Source of the DNA: Larus michahellis
Lineage: Eukaryota > Chordata > Aves > Charadriiformes > Laridae
Direction of reading: 5' to 3'
NCBI RefSeq assembly: GCF_964199755.1
Contig: NC_133896.1
Location: forward strand, 99,260,549-99,324,548
DNA length: 64,000 nt
Shown here: in pieces, positions 25,962-64,000 of the stretch
Numbering within the stretch: the first letter of the stretch is position 1
Layout: every line of letters begins with the position of its first letter
Translations under genes and position numbers: made by a program
Notes under the pieces: model-generated
The model's input: only the letters and a program-made list of their open reading frames with translations
The model's database searches: none
What the model was told of the DNA's origin: nothing

Positions 25962-26773
25962 TACAGCCAAATGGCAGTCTTTTGAATTCTGATACATTTT
26001 TAAAAAATAAATACTTATTCCAGACAGGCTTTTATGGCTACTAGAAAGTTGTTCCTCAAAACTTGTTTTGATCTAGCTCATTCTTCTTTGTACTTAATAC
26101 ACCAGAGTGAACTTCTACTCTGTTGCTCAACTATAAAAGGTACAAAAGCCTGTGATGTAAAAAGCTTTTCTGATGGGTAGTGCATGTTTAACTCTAGTTT
26201 CAGATATGGTACCTTTCAAACAATCTCCTTGCCTTTACAGGTGTTTGCCCCTTTTCAGTGCTAGTTTTAACTTTTTGTCTACTTCTTTGCAATTAAATAT
26301 GAGTTCTCTCTTACAAATACACTCAATTTGTGTACACTGTGGTCACTTTCAAAGAGTGATCTCTTACAGTAAAGTATGAGCTAGGTAGCACCTGCTACTC
26401 AGGACTGAATCGAGACCTGCTTCTGCATGTTGAAGTTCTCTGATTGTTCACCCAGAGAAGTCACACAGTTCACAGCCTTTGCACTACATCACCCACTCAG
26501 CCCCTAGGGCTGCTGCCCTACTCAGTGGGCTGACGGAATACTCCTCTTATTTATACTCTGGATTGCAATCAATTCAGATTCTTTGATATCCATCAGTCAA
26601 GTAGGTAAGTTAAATACATAGCTACACTCTCATTATCAAGGAGAGAAAGCAAGTTCAGACAAACAGTTCTAAGCACGATGCATTTACTTTTATAATGTGG
26701 AAAAGACACTGACAAGATAAATATACAGTCTTTCCTCCCTAATGCATGACTTATTTTCTTGGTTTATTTCAAG
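25962..26773. other. FILIP1L intron upstream of the distal terminal exon
   Basis: No gene or repeat was recognised. The right end carries the pyrimidine-rich acceptor tract (from about 26728, ending TTATTTCAAG at 26764-26773) of the FILIP1L terminal exon. A candidate branch sequence, CTAAT, lies about 30 bases upstream of the AG. Confidence 0.6.
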
Positions 26774-26962
26774 ATTACTGATACGTTCCGTCATTCAATT
26801 CCAACTCGGATCCCCAAACCAAAGACTACGAGCACAACCAAAGTACCCATCAAAATTTCTGCCGGACATCTCAACAAACCACTCCAAGACAGCAGTTCTG
26901 GAAAGCTACGCATTATAAGGACTGTGTCTAAAACCTGTCTTCAAAGCGGAGGGAGAAGGTAA
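26774..26962 (+). CDS. FILIP1L: FILIP1L alternative terminal coding exon (FILIP1-like C-terminal tail)
   Basis: A strong acceptor (pyrimidine-rich, AAG at 26771-26773) opens an exon in phase 0, exactly matching the phase of donor ACA|GTAAGT at 12323/12324. It encodes 62 residues beginning ITDTFRHSIPTRIPKPK and ending LQSGGRR before TAA 26960-26962. The tail is basic and Thr/Ser-rich. The paralogue FILIP1 ends similarly, with a PTRIPMSK motif, an LTK motif and a Gly-Gly-rich basic terminus (from memory). This supports a real, ancestral C-terminal exon. The joined protein would replace VSNVYN with this tail. A possible donor AAG|GTAAAT overlaps the stop at 26959-26960, so a further exon cannot be excluded. 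The exon would be missed by an annotation that trusts the read-through stop. Confidence 0.78.
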   Translation: MTDTFRHSIPTRIPKPKTTSTTKVPIKISAGHLNKPLQDSSSGKLRIIRTVSKTCLQSGGRR

Positions 26963-27217
26963 ATAATTTTCTACAATCTATGACATTAAAATGGATTTAA
27001 GGAATCTGAATCTCAATGGTAGTTGTTTCCACTGGGGAGACGTCTGAAACCATCCACATGGTCAGCACGTCAACGGTCACCAATCACAATACATCAAGAG
27101 ACAGCCAAATTCTTAGGAGGCAAAGGTAGCTGCATGTCTGCAGGGACCAAACTCTGCTCCCATTTTTCTGGTACAATTCCAGAATTTGGCCCTCACAGTA
27201 GAGATGCACAAGACATA

Positions 27218-27223
27218 AATAAA
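27218..27223 (+). terminator. FILIP1L: Polyadenylation signal AATAAA for the distal FILIP1L end
   Basis: The hexamer AATAAA lies 256 bases after the TAA of the terminal exon, with T/G-containing sequence following. It would give a compact 3' UTR of roughly 280 bases. It was assigned by position and motif only. Confidence 0.5.
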
Positions 27224-27240
27224 TTTCTACTGTAAGTTCA

Positions 27241-30200
27241 CTTTTAACATGTTCCACAAATAACAATACTAATGTGGTCTCAGTAGATTTATAAAAACAT
27301 ATGGTCACTCAAATGAAGATGGCTTGAAGGAGGTACCGTTTTGTTTTCAAAGTTGGCCTAGTCAAGAAGCGTTTCGGTATGGGTATCTCACGTTCAGTAG
27401 TAAAGACAGAATGAAGAGAGGTATGGAGAAATCTGCTCTTTTATAATGCGTAGAACTTAAAGAAACTGCAGAGCTCCTTCTTGTGCCAAGCATCACTTTA
27501 AAAGTGTCATTTTAAGATGAACAATTCTCCCCTCACTGAGTTAACTACTGTGATTATCCCCACTCCAAATCGTGCAGATGTTATCTTAGGAAAAACAGAT
27601 GCAAGAATTGAGATGGCTGATGTTTGTATTAGCTGTATAAACTTTCACCATTTTATTTGGACTATGGTATTTACTTTTTGGTTCACTTAAACAGTATTTT
27701 GGAACTGATCAAAATTTGTGCCAAGCTTAACAGTAAGCTGTGACTTACACAGAAGTGCAATTTTGTTCTTGCATTCCTCCACAATTTTGTCCTTCCTTTC
27801 AACTGCCCACATTCAAGTTGAATAGGTAACTGCATTCATAACTCTTAGTGAAGTTTTTTTTCTTAACCAAACTCTTAGCACAAGTAGTTCTAGTTCATCC
27901 ATGAGAGAATTTGCCTTTTCACCTTTCTTAAAGCACAACTTCTTTAAAAGACATTCACTCAAATTCACTCAGAGTTTCCTTTCAGCCAATGCACACAAAA
28001 AATCAAAACATTCGAAGAGACTACAGGTTCGTTGTTTTCAATTTTCCAAAAAATAGCAATCGTTGCTCTGACAAGAAAATTTCTCGCTATTCCACTTTAG
28101 AAAGGTAAAACTAACAAGATACCATTACTGCAAGTAACCTCCCACAGGAATTCCGTAATACCAACTAACATGAGTTACTGTTTTAGAATATAAAAATTAA
28201 TTTATTTCCCTGGTATTAATGTCTCCCTCATTCTTCTTCCCCTAACAGAGTGCATTCCAACAGTCTAAATGGCTCAACTGATAATTTGTGGGAAAACTCC
28301 TTTCGCATAGGTCTTTCTTTAAGAACTGCCAAATTCTAATTCCTAAATAAAGCAAAAGCTGGTGGTGATCACAGTGCCATATCCAGAATCGCGATTCTTT
28401 TGCTGAAGCAAGGAGAGATTTTGATCCATTCAGTTACCCAATTTTTTCCCTTTTATTTCACAGCTAAAAGTTTAACTTAACCACTGAGACAGTACAACAC
28501 ATTAGCTCAGCTGCGTGACTATTTTTGCAAACCCACAACAGAAACTTCAACAGCTCCACAAGAAATTCTCTAGGAATATTTAAAAAATGAAGTTTAAAAA
28601 GATCAGTCTACTGAAAAATTATTTCAGCTTATGTCCTACAAGACCCACTTGTGTCAAAATGCAAAACTTAAAGAATGACTCTTCCATATTAAAAAGAAAA
28701 GGTTTCAAATTTTATTCACTAAATCGGCAGGTAACTAAAAAGTTACGAGGCTCCACGTCATGTATGCTCAGATCCAAATAAAGTTCACAGAAGCACACCA
28801 TTATATGTTCTGCAACTTGCAGAATGACTGTATGTAGATGCAAAGAAACATAGATTTCAAAAAGCAGCTGTCAACTTGGAATGCTTATCAGAGAGATCTT
28901 CAATACAAGAAGAAGTTTCATCAGAAGGTATGGCAACTCATGAATGAGCCAAAAAAAAACTCCACCAACCACCAAACTTCTCCATATACAGGTCTGCCAA
29001 CAGATCTCAGTTCAACCAAGCAACAGAACTCCCACTGGATGTCCTACAATGAACAGTCTGCTTCTCAGTAATTGCAAATCACGTATTACAAATTGATGCT
29101 ATTTGGCACCCTTTATTGCCAGTCTACAGAAAGAAAAGAAAACCTCTGGCAAAATAAATTAATTCCCACAATAGCATCCTTTGCTGTAGAGCCCACAAGA
29201 ACTGTCAAATCATCCTCCATGGTACCATATTATTCTTCTCACCTATTTGTACTGCTGACATAGAAGAGTTTCCCTGTCTTTTACTCCTGTCTTGGAATAC
29301 AGTTAATGTCTTCCTATGAGGGACATGGACCACGTAGGCTTTTACTTAAGGATCTAAAACTGACAAATGGGGATACTACGGTCTTACGGGATTAAGGGAG
29401 ACAAAGAAAGCATGGAGAACGAAAGACAAGGAGTGGTAACATAAAAGGAGGAAACTGGAAGAATTTATGAAAAACAGAAGTCCATCCTGCTCCCTCAAAC
29501 TGCTTGGGAGATGTGGCATGCTGGCTACAGGCAAGATACGGACATTTATAGTGCTGTGAGAAGTGCTCTTTCCATTCATGGAGAGAAGAGGAAAAAGTTG
29601 CTGTCATTCACCAGCACTAAACAAACTCCTCAGTATTCCTTATCCTCTCCCTTATAGTTCTGAATGCAATGTAAAAATCACATTCAAGACTGGACATAGT
29701 TGTAACACAAACTGGAAAAAGGGAGGGAAGGAAGCCCTGCAGTTAAATGACTTGGGACATGCGCAACACTAAACAACACTAATAACTAGACAACAATCTC
29801 TAACCTCTCTCTCCATAAATCTCTCAAAGTTAAAGGTTTGCTGAAGAAGTTATTGAGCAAGATTATTTAGTTTGTGTCATGTGACAAGGTAAATAGATGG
29901 CTAATCCCTTCACGGTTTTTTTATTGGGTTTTGGGTAGGTTTGGTTTTTTTACATCTATAAACCACCTGCAGCAGTGTAAACATTCACATCTCAAAGTGA
30001 GACTAACTACCTTTAATATGGATTTTAAAATAATGATTTCCAATAACATGGTCAAAAGCAAATTAAGTATTACTTATATAGCCATATACTAGGATATGTA
30101 TTTTGTGTTTTCATACCCTTTCAGTGAGTCTGAACATCTTTCATACAATTCATCTTAAAAATAGCCTCTTCTAACTAAAAGTTGCTAAAATCTAAGACAC

Positions 30201-32180
30201 TTTTGAGGGCTGAGTTATTAGGAAGAATATTCCACTGGTCAGGACTTATTCTAGGGCTAATCTTAAAGGAGCTGGCAAATGATCAGTATTTTAAAAGTAC
30301 ATTTCAAATTCTTCTGCTTTGCACCTACAGTTGTGGCAGAGACGCTTTTTTAAAATAGGTCAACAAATGAAGTTGGATAGCAAACATTTTTGTTAATGAA
30401 ACTTGATGTTTCACAAAGATAAACTTGATCAGGTCTGTCAAAAGTGCTCACTACTGGGCAATTATTTTCCTGTACTGCTGCTTACATTGTACACTGTAAA
30501 CCCTGATTTCCTATTTCGTGCCAACTGATTTTAAAGCATTTTTCAGTATCCATAGGATGTGGTACAAATTAACCTTTGATTTTACATCTGTTGTACATGA
30601 AAAATGGCTACACAAAATAAAAGTAACAGGTGCTCTTCTTACTTTACTGATGCCTTGTATCAACTTAATACAACAACAGGCTCCACATAAAGAACCTGCC
30701 AACAAGTTTACAAAGGTGGGATATAGACAGCAGAACATATGGTTTGCACAACACTCACCTGTAATCATTACTCGTAACACATTCAAAGAACGCTCTTCGA
30801 GTAAAGCGTACATAGTGCTTTTAGCACAGGGATGGATTAGACACCTCCATAGGTTCCTTCCCACCCACATTATTTTAGTAGCTCAACAACACAATTGCAA
30901 AATTCCCAAGCAGTTTTACTTAACTGGAAGAAGAGTTCTGATTCACAGTCTCATCTCACAGTCAGATGTCAAAAGTTTTATCATCCAAGTCCTGCTTGGA
31001 TCCAGTTTCTGAGGGAAAGCTGCCAATATTATAAAAATCAGATTACCACCCACCCCAAATGAAACCTCTGGCTGGCATAATGTGCAGGTAGGCTCTTAAG
31101 ATATTTAGGACTCCTGAATGAAAAATTCCTAATGAAGAGCATTTACCATGGAAACTGGAACTGTTTAAGGAACCTACCTGAGGCCTAAAATAAAAATGGA
31201 ATGCTCAGGAGCCTTATTAGGCCTTGTGACCCCTCTTTATTACATACATACAATTTTCATATTACTCCCTCTCAAACTATTCTCCAACTACCTTTTCACA
31301 GGAGATAAGCAACCATCGTCAAGACACTGGAAGATGTGGATTCTTCAGAGAGGTGCACATAACGCCCAATAACTCCCAACTCTTCCCAATATTATATTTT
31401 TAAAAACTCGTTAAAAAAAATCATTAAAATAGGGCCCTATAAATTCTTAATTTTCGTTGCCTAGATATACCTAAATTTCCACATTAAATCTCAACATTAC
31501 AGATGCAACCACAGGCTGTAAAGTGCCTTAAGACACACTGAAAAAAGCCAAGTATAGGAGCCACATATCATAACCATCAGGAAAAGAGACAAATCAGCCA
31601 CAGTATGATACTCCAAAGACCAACGTCTGGAGAAAAAGGTGTTTAACTCCTGCCCTTTCACAGTAACGCATGGCAAGGGGGATAGGAGACACCCCAGTGA
31701 GCACATGGGCGATGCTTTTCGAGTACCACAGATGCTCTTCCCTCCAGAGGCTCTCTACTATGGATTTACTGTCTCCGATGCCCTTCAGAACCGTAAGTAA
31801 CTTCACGCCGGTAACGGCACTCAACACACACTATGCAACATCCTTTTATCATACTAACTCGGTTTGGAAGAAAACACAGAAACAAAATGAATGCAGGGGA
31901 TAGCTAAGCTCTGAACTCAAAGGCAAGAGGTTTTCTTCCTCTCCGCCGTCCCCCCCCACCTTTTTTTTTTAAAATCCGCTTAAAAGTATTTTTGTCGAGT
32001 GGGTTCCTGTCGTTACTCGAGTACCGAGATTTTCGTTTGCCGCTTCCCCCTCTAACTATCCCGGGTCTGAAGGGTCAGAGATGAGACCTCACCTGGCCGC
32101 GGAGATTTTGTTTACAAGCAAAACCGCCACCGGCAGCCAGCCGGGAAAAACAGAGACAGGGAAGAACCTGAAGAAGCAAA
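27241..32180. other. CMSS1 intron 1 between the FILIP1L 3' end and the CMSS1 first exon; no gene recognised
   Basis: No exon with recognisable family content was seen on either strand. A frame of about 164 codons at 30518-31012 (+), starting with GTG, coincides with a 119-codon frame on the - strand. Neither resembles a known family or is flanked by a convincing gene structure. The rest is AT-rich with short A/T runs. Confidence 0.6.
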
Positions 32181-32310
32181 TTAAAAGCAGAGAGGGGAAA
32201 GGCGGGGGAGGGGGGCTGGAAGGAGGGACAGGGGGGGAAGTGGAAAAAAAATAAAAATAAAGAAGGAAAAGGAAGGAGGAGGGCCGGGAAGGAGGGGACT
32301 GGCCCTCGGG
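32181..32310. repeat. Purine-rich, G-run-rich tract just inside CMSS1 intron 1
   Basis: About 130 bases on the + strand are nearly all A and G, with several runs of three to seven G (GGGGGAGGGGGG, GGGGGGGAAG). It lies 50-180 bases downstream of the CMSS1 exon 1 donor, so the CMSS1 transcript carries it as a C/U-rich tract. The G-rich strand could fold into G-quadruplexes. Confidence 0.75.
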
Positions 32311-32640
32311 GAGACTGTTTCAAGCCCGGCGTGAGGAGGGGGGAGCTCCAGGAGAGGAGTACCTGGACCGCTGCCTGCCCCAGTCGGAGTCTCCCACCAC
32401 GGCTCCTCCAGCGTGTCCCCCATGATGCTGCTGCTGCGCTCCCGCTGCCGCCACGCGAGGAGGGCGGGGCCAGGCGCGCACCGCCCGCGCCTGGCCGCGC
32501 CCCCGCCCCGGGCCGCGCCTGCGCACTGGCACCACCCGCCCGGCGGGGCCGCTGGGGGCCGTCTCTGTCCCGTCCCCCTGCCCCCCGCCTCCGCTATTAG
32601 CACCTCCAGGCGGCCCCGGGCGGGAGGGGCAGAATGATGC
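32290..32640. promoter_or_regulatory. CMSS1: CpG island covering the CMSS1 first exon
   Basis: GC content and CpG density rise sharply against the AT-rich surroundings (for example GGCCGCGCCCCCGCCCCGGGC near 32488-32518). No TATA box is obvious. It covers the CMSS1 start codon and the presumed 5' UTR, as expected for a housekeeping promoter. Confidence 0.8.
32363..32423 (-). CDS. CMSS1: CMSS1 first coding exon (Cms1 ribosomal small subunit homolog)
   Basis: Reading leftwards from ATG at 32423-32421, the exon encodes MGDTLEEPWWETPTGAGSGP, ending at a donor CAG|GTACTC (exon end 32363, phase 1). Human CMSS1 starts with the same arrangement: acidic, a WWE motif, then PTGAGS (from memory). CMSS1 is the vertebrate homologue of yeast Cms1, a DEAD-box-like protein linked to the small-subunit processome in the nucleolus. 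An in-frame open stretch upstream to 32645 is GC-rich 5' UTR without family similarity; I chose the ATG that matches the family start. The frame also runs past the donor to 32181, but that part is low-complexity Pro/Ser sequence and is taken as intron. Other exons were not found. The start codon lies 2.2 kb from the divergent TBC1D23 start. Confidence 0.88.
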
Positions 32641-32929
32641 CTCATGGACGTTTTACAAATATTATTTTTTTCCCCTAAGTAATAAAAGTAGGTGCTTGAA
32701 ATGCATAGGGGCTTTTTTGGGTTGTTTTTTTTTTAGTGAAAAATATAGATGAAGCGTGAAATAGAGGAAAAGAATTAAAAATATTACCCTCTTCTTCGCA
32801 ATAGATATGTATTTTTTTTTAATTGCCTGAACCTGCTTCAATGCCGTAAAACACCTACTTCCTCGACTTTAGATTATTCCCCCCCAGTCTTTCCTGAGGG
32901 ACAAAACCACGCGTGAAGGAGGAGTTTGC

Positions 32930-33115
32930 GTTACCTCCCGAGCGGCCGCTCCCGCCTCCGGGGGCGCCGGGCCCCGCCGGCCGCTGACGGGACGGCGTGT
33001 GTGACGGGACGGTATGCATGGGACGGGACGGGACCGGGGTGAGTGTGGAGGGTGTGGGGTAGGGGGGCGGTGTGTGGGTGTGTAGAGCGGGGTTTGTCCC
33101 CGCAGCAGGCAAAGC
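32930..33115. promoter_or_regulatory. Separate CpG-dense patch between CMSS1 and TBC1D23
   Basis: CpG-rich sequence (GAGCGGCCGCTCCCGCC, a near palindrome around 32940-32950) is followed by imperfect GGGAC repeats and a consensus + strand donor GGG|GTGAGT at 33039. It is isolated from the two gene CpG islands by AT-rich sequence and a CR1 copy. It could be an upstream or alternative first exon of TBC1D23, an uncharacterised transcript start, or a remnant of a once continuous island. Confidence 0.5.
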
Positions 33116-33212
33116 GCAAGGACGTGAACTTACCATAAGGTGGCACTGTTACTCAAAGTATTACTTACCTCAGCCTTTTTTTTTTTTTTTCCTCTGAACT
33201 TTCATAGGTGTA

Positions 33213-34062
33213 TCATGGAATCATAGAACCATAGGGTTGGAAGGGACCTCTGGAGATCATCTAGTCCAACCCCCCTGCCAGAGCAGGGTCACCTAGAGCA
33301 GGTTGCACAGGAACGCATCCAGGTGGGTTTTGAATGTCTCCAGAGTTGGAGACTCCACCACCTCCCTGGGCAGCCTGTTCCAGTGCTCTGCCACCCTCAA
33401 AGTAAAGAAGTTCCTCCTTATGTTTAAGTGGAACTTCCTATGCTCAAGTTTGTGCCCATTGCCCCTTGTCCTGTCGCTGGGCACCACTGAAAAGAGCCTG
33501 GCCCCATCCTCCTGACACCCACCCTTTAAGTATTTATAAACATTGATAAGGTCCCCCCTCAGCCGTCTCTTTTCCAGACTGAAGAGACCCAAATCCCTCA
33601 GCCTTTCTTCATAAGAGAGGTGTTCCGGTCCCCTCATCACCTTTGTAGCCCTTTGCTGCACCCTCTCCAGCAGTTCCCTGTCCCTCTTGAACCAGGGAGC
33701 CCAGAACTGGACACAGTACTCCAGGTGCGGCCTCACCAAGGCAGAGTAGAGGGGGAGGGTGACCTCCCTGGACCTGCTGGCCACACTTCTTGATGCACCC
33801 CAGGATGCCATTGGCCTTCTTGGCCACGAGGGCACATTGCTGGCTCCTGGTCACCCTGTTGTCCACCAGGACTCCCAGGTCTCTCTCCACCGAGCTGCTC
33901 TCCAGCAGGTCAGCCCCCAGCCTGTACTGGTGCATGGGGTTATTCCTCCCCAGGTGCAGCACCCTACACTTGTCCTTGTTGAATTTCATAAGGTTTCTCT
34001 CTGCCCAACTCTCCAGCCTGTCCAGGTCTCTCTGTATGGCGGCACAGCCTTCCGGTGTTTGT
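33213..34062 (-). mobile_element. CR1 LINE, 5'-truncated, between the divergent CMSS1 and TBC1D23 promoters
   Basis: The left end is the element 3' tail (GGAATCATAGAACCATAGGGTTGGAAGGGACC). The - strand encodes the C-terminal part of the RT protein ([64 protein letters not shown]). A single frameshift near 33785-33800 separates this from the preceding RT frame ([16 protein letters not shown]). The 5' end is truncated at about 34062, downstream of the FADD box, so the catalytic motif is absent. It is very similar to the copy at 43.4 kb and therefore of the same, fairly young subfamily. Confidence 0.93.
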
Positions 34063-34656
34063 AGTCTTTGGAAACTGGGTTCTGCGTAAAAACTGTGAAT
34101 TCTAACCTGTGGCTCATGGAGCATAGCCTGGCACGATGCTGACTCTGGGGAGGGAAGTAATTTGTTAATCAAACCTACACAAAGCATAGCAGTCCGCCTT
34201 TATGAAAACGGAAAGTAACACAAAAACCGACAATAATTCAAATCCGTCACAGAACGGCTTCCCTGCCGGGGACACCGATCCCGAAGCCTTCTAGTGGAAG
34301 GCATTGGGCAGCTGCTGGTGACCTGAGCTGCCTCAGGTGAATGCCGTTGGGGCGCGGCAGCAGCGGCAGACCCAGACTCTGAGCCTGACCCAGCCCCGAT
34401 TCCCGACCCGCCCTGGCCCCCGGGTCCCGTCCCGTCCCGTCCCGTCCCGGTTCCCGCCTCTTTTCCTCAGGCAGGCACCGCCCTTCTCCTGTGCCAGGCT
34501 TCCGCGCTTTGCGGCGGGCGCCCCTCACTTCGCGACAGCACGGGGCGAGGCGGAGGACGGGCGCCGGCGCGTGGTGAGGAAGGGCGTCAGGGGGAAAAAA
34601 AAAAAAGCACCACCCGGCCGCGCTTTACGGCCAAGCGAGGAGGCACGTCAACAGCT

Positions 34657-64000
<29,344 letters not shown>

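Larger units (their letters stand above)
1..27240 (+). other. FILIP1L: FILIP1L gene span, 3' half only (5' exons outside window)
   Basis: The main coding exon at 9569-12323 opens on a splice acceptor in phase 2 (it supplies the last base of an Arg codon). Upstream coding exons for the family's N-terminal part (roughly 200 residues in the human protein, as I recall) must therefore exist. No open frame of that size is present in 1-9568, so they lie left of the window. The gene ends either in the retained-intron 3' UTR after 12344 or after the distal terminal exon at 26774-26962, with a polyadenylation hexamer at 27218. The span also lies inside CMSS1 intron 1 on the opposite strand, an arrangement that matches the nested human locus as I remember it. 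Confidence 0.85.
1..32423 (-). other. CMSS1: CMSS1 gene span in window (exon 1 plus part of intron 1)
   Basis: Transcription from the CpG island at 32.3-32.6 kb runs leftwards. After the exon 1 donor, no CMSS1 exon was found down to position 1, so intron 1 appears to exceed 32 kb. It contains the 3' half of FILIP1L in antisense orientation. The extension is inferred from exon 1 and the known nested organisation of these two genes. A missed short exon is possible. Confidence 0.65.

Noticed and set aside
26959..26966. Donor-like AAG|GTAAAT at the FILIP1L terminal exon stop
   Set aside because: The ending GGRR plus stop resembles the FILIP1 protein end and a polyadenylation hexamer follows at 27218, so a terminal exon is the simpler reading.
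1..32180. Search for CMSS1 exon 2 on the - strand
   Set aside because: No splice-flanked segment encoding the Lys/Arg-rich and KDYYSSR-like parts of CMSS1 was found; the remaining exons are probably left of the window.
32181..32362. Continuation of the CMSS1 exon 1 frame past the donor
   Set aside because: After GAGSGP the sequence becomes Pro/Ser low complexity with no CMSS1 similarity, and a CAG|GTACTC donor in a phase consistent with the human protein ends the exon.

Overview
The window is vertebrate nuclear DNA from a bird, probably a neoavian. It has long AT-rich introns with GT-AG boundaries and CpG-island promoters. It carries several CR1 LINE copies ending in the typical avian 3' tail (repeats of ATTCTATG). 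The bird call rests on CR1 type and the gene set; the exact species cannot be told from sequence alone. There are no RNA genes, CRISPR arrays or bacterial-style operons.

Layout. (1) About 1-27.24 kb holds the 3' half of FILIP1L on the + strand. A 2.7-kb main coding exon (9569-12323) ends at a consensus splice donor that can be read through to a stop 21 bases later. Alternatively it can splice across 14.45 kb to a second terminal exon (26774-26962) that encodes a FILIP1-like basic tail. The earlier FILIP1L exons lie upstream of the window. (2) At 32.36-32.42 kb, on the - strand inside a CpG island, is the first coding exon of CMSS1. Its remaining exons were not found in the window, so FILIP1L appears to sit antisense inside CMSS1 intron 1. 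(3) From 34.657 kb to the right edge is TBC1D23 on the + strand. Fifteen exons are resolved (1586 nt, about 529 codons) and every intron phase agrees. They include a 45-nt in-frame cassette (exon 15). The C-terminal exons lie beyond 64000.

CMSS1 and TBC1D23 are divergent, with start codons 2.2 kb apart. A CR1 copy sits between their CpG islands. As I recall the human locus, CMSS1/FILIP1L has the opposite orientation relative to TBC1D23, so a local inversion is suggested and can be checked.

Repeats. Five young CR1 copies lie at 24.96-25.96 (+), 33.21-34.06 (-), 43.38-44.33 (-), 53.75-54.51 (-, internally deleted) and 56.83-57.20 kb (+). Two strongly decayed, older amniote CR1 relics lie at 18.82-19.35 and about 23.5-24.83 kb. 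Short tandem duplications, poly(A)/A-C tracts and purine tracts fill parts of the introns.

The three proteins do unrelated jobs: FILIP1L is a coiled-coil cytoskeletal and signalling regulator, CMSS1 belongs to the small-subunit ribosome biogenesis family, and TBC1D23 is a trans-Golgi vesicle-capture adaptor. They share only chromosomal position and, for CMSS1/TBC1D23, a promoter region. I found no convincing new system. The points most worth checking are the FILIP1L alternative C-terminus, the inferred inversion, and the CR1 pair that brackets TBC1D23 exons 1-3.
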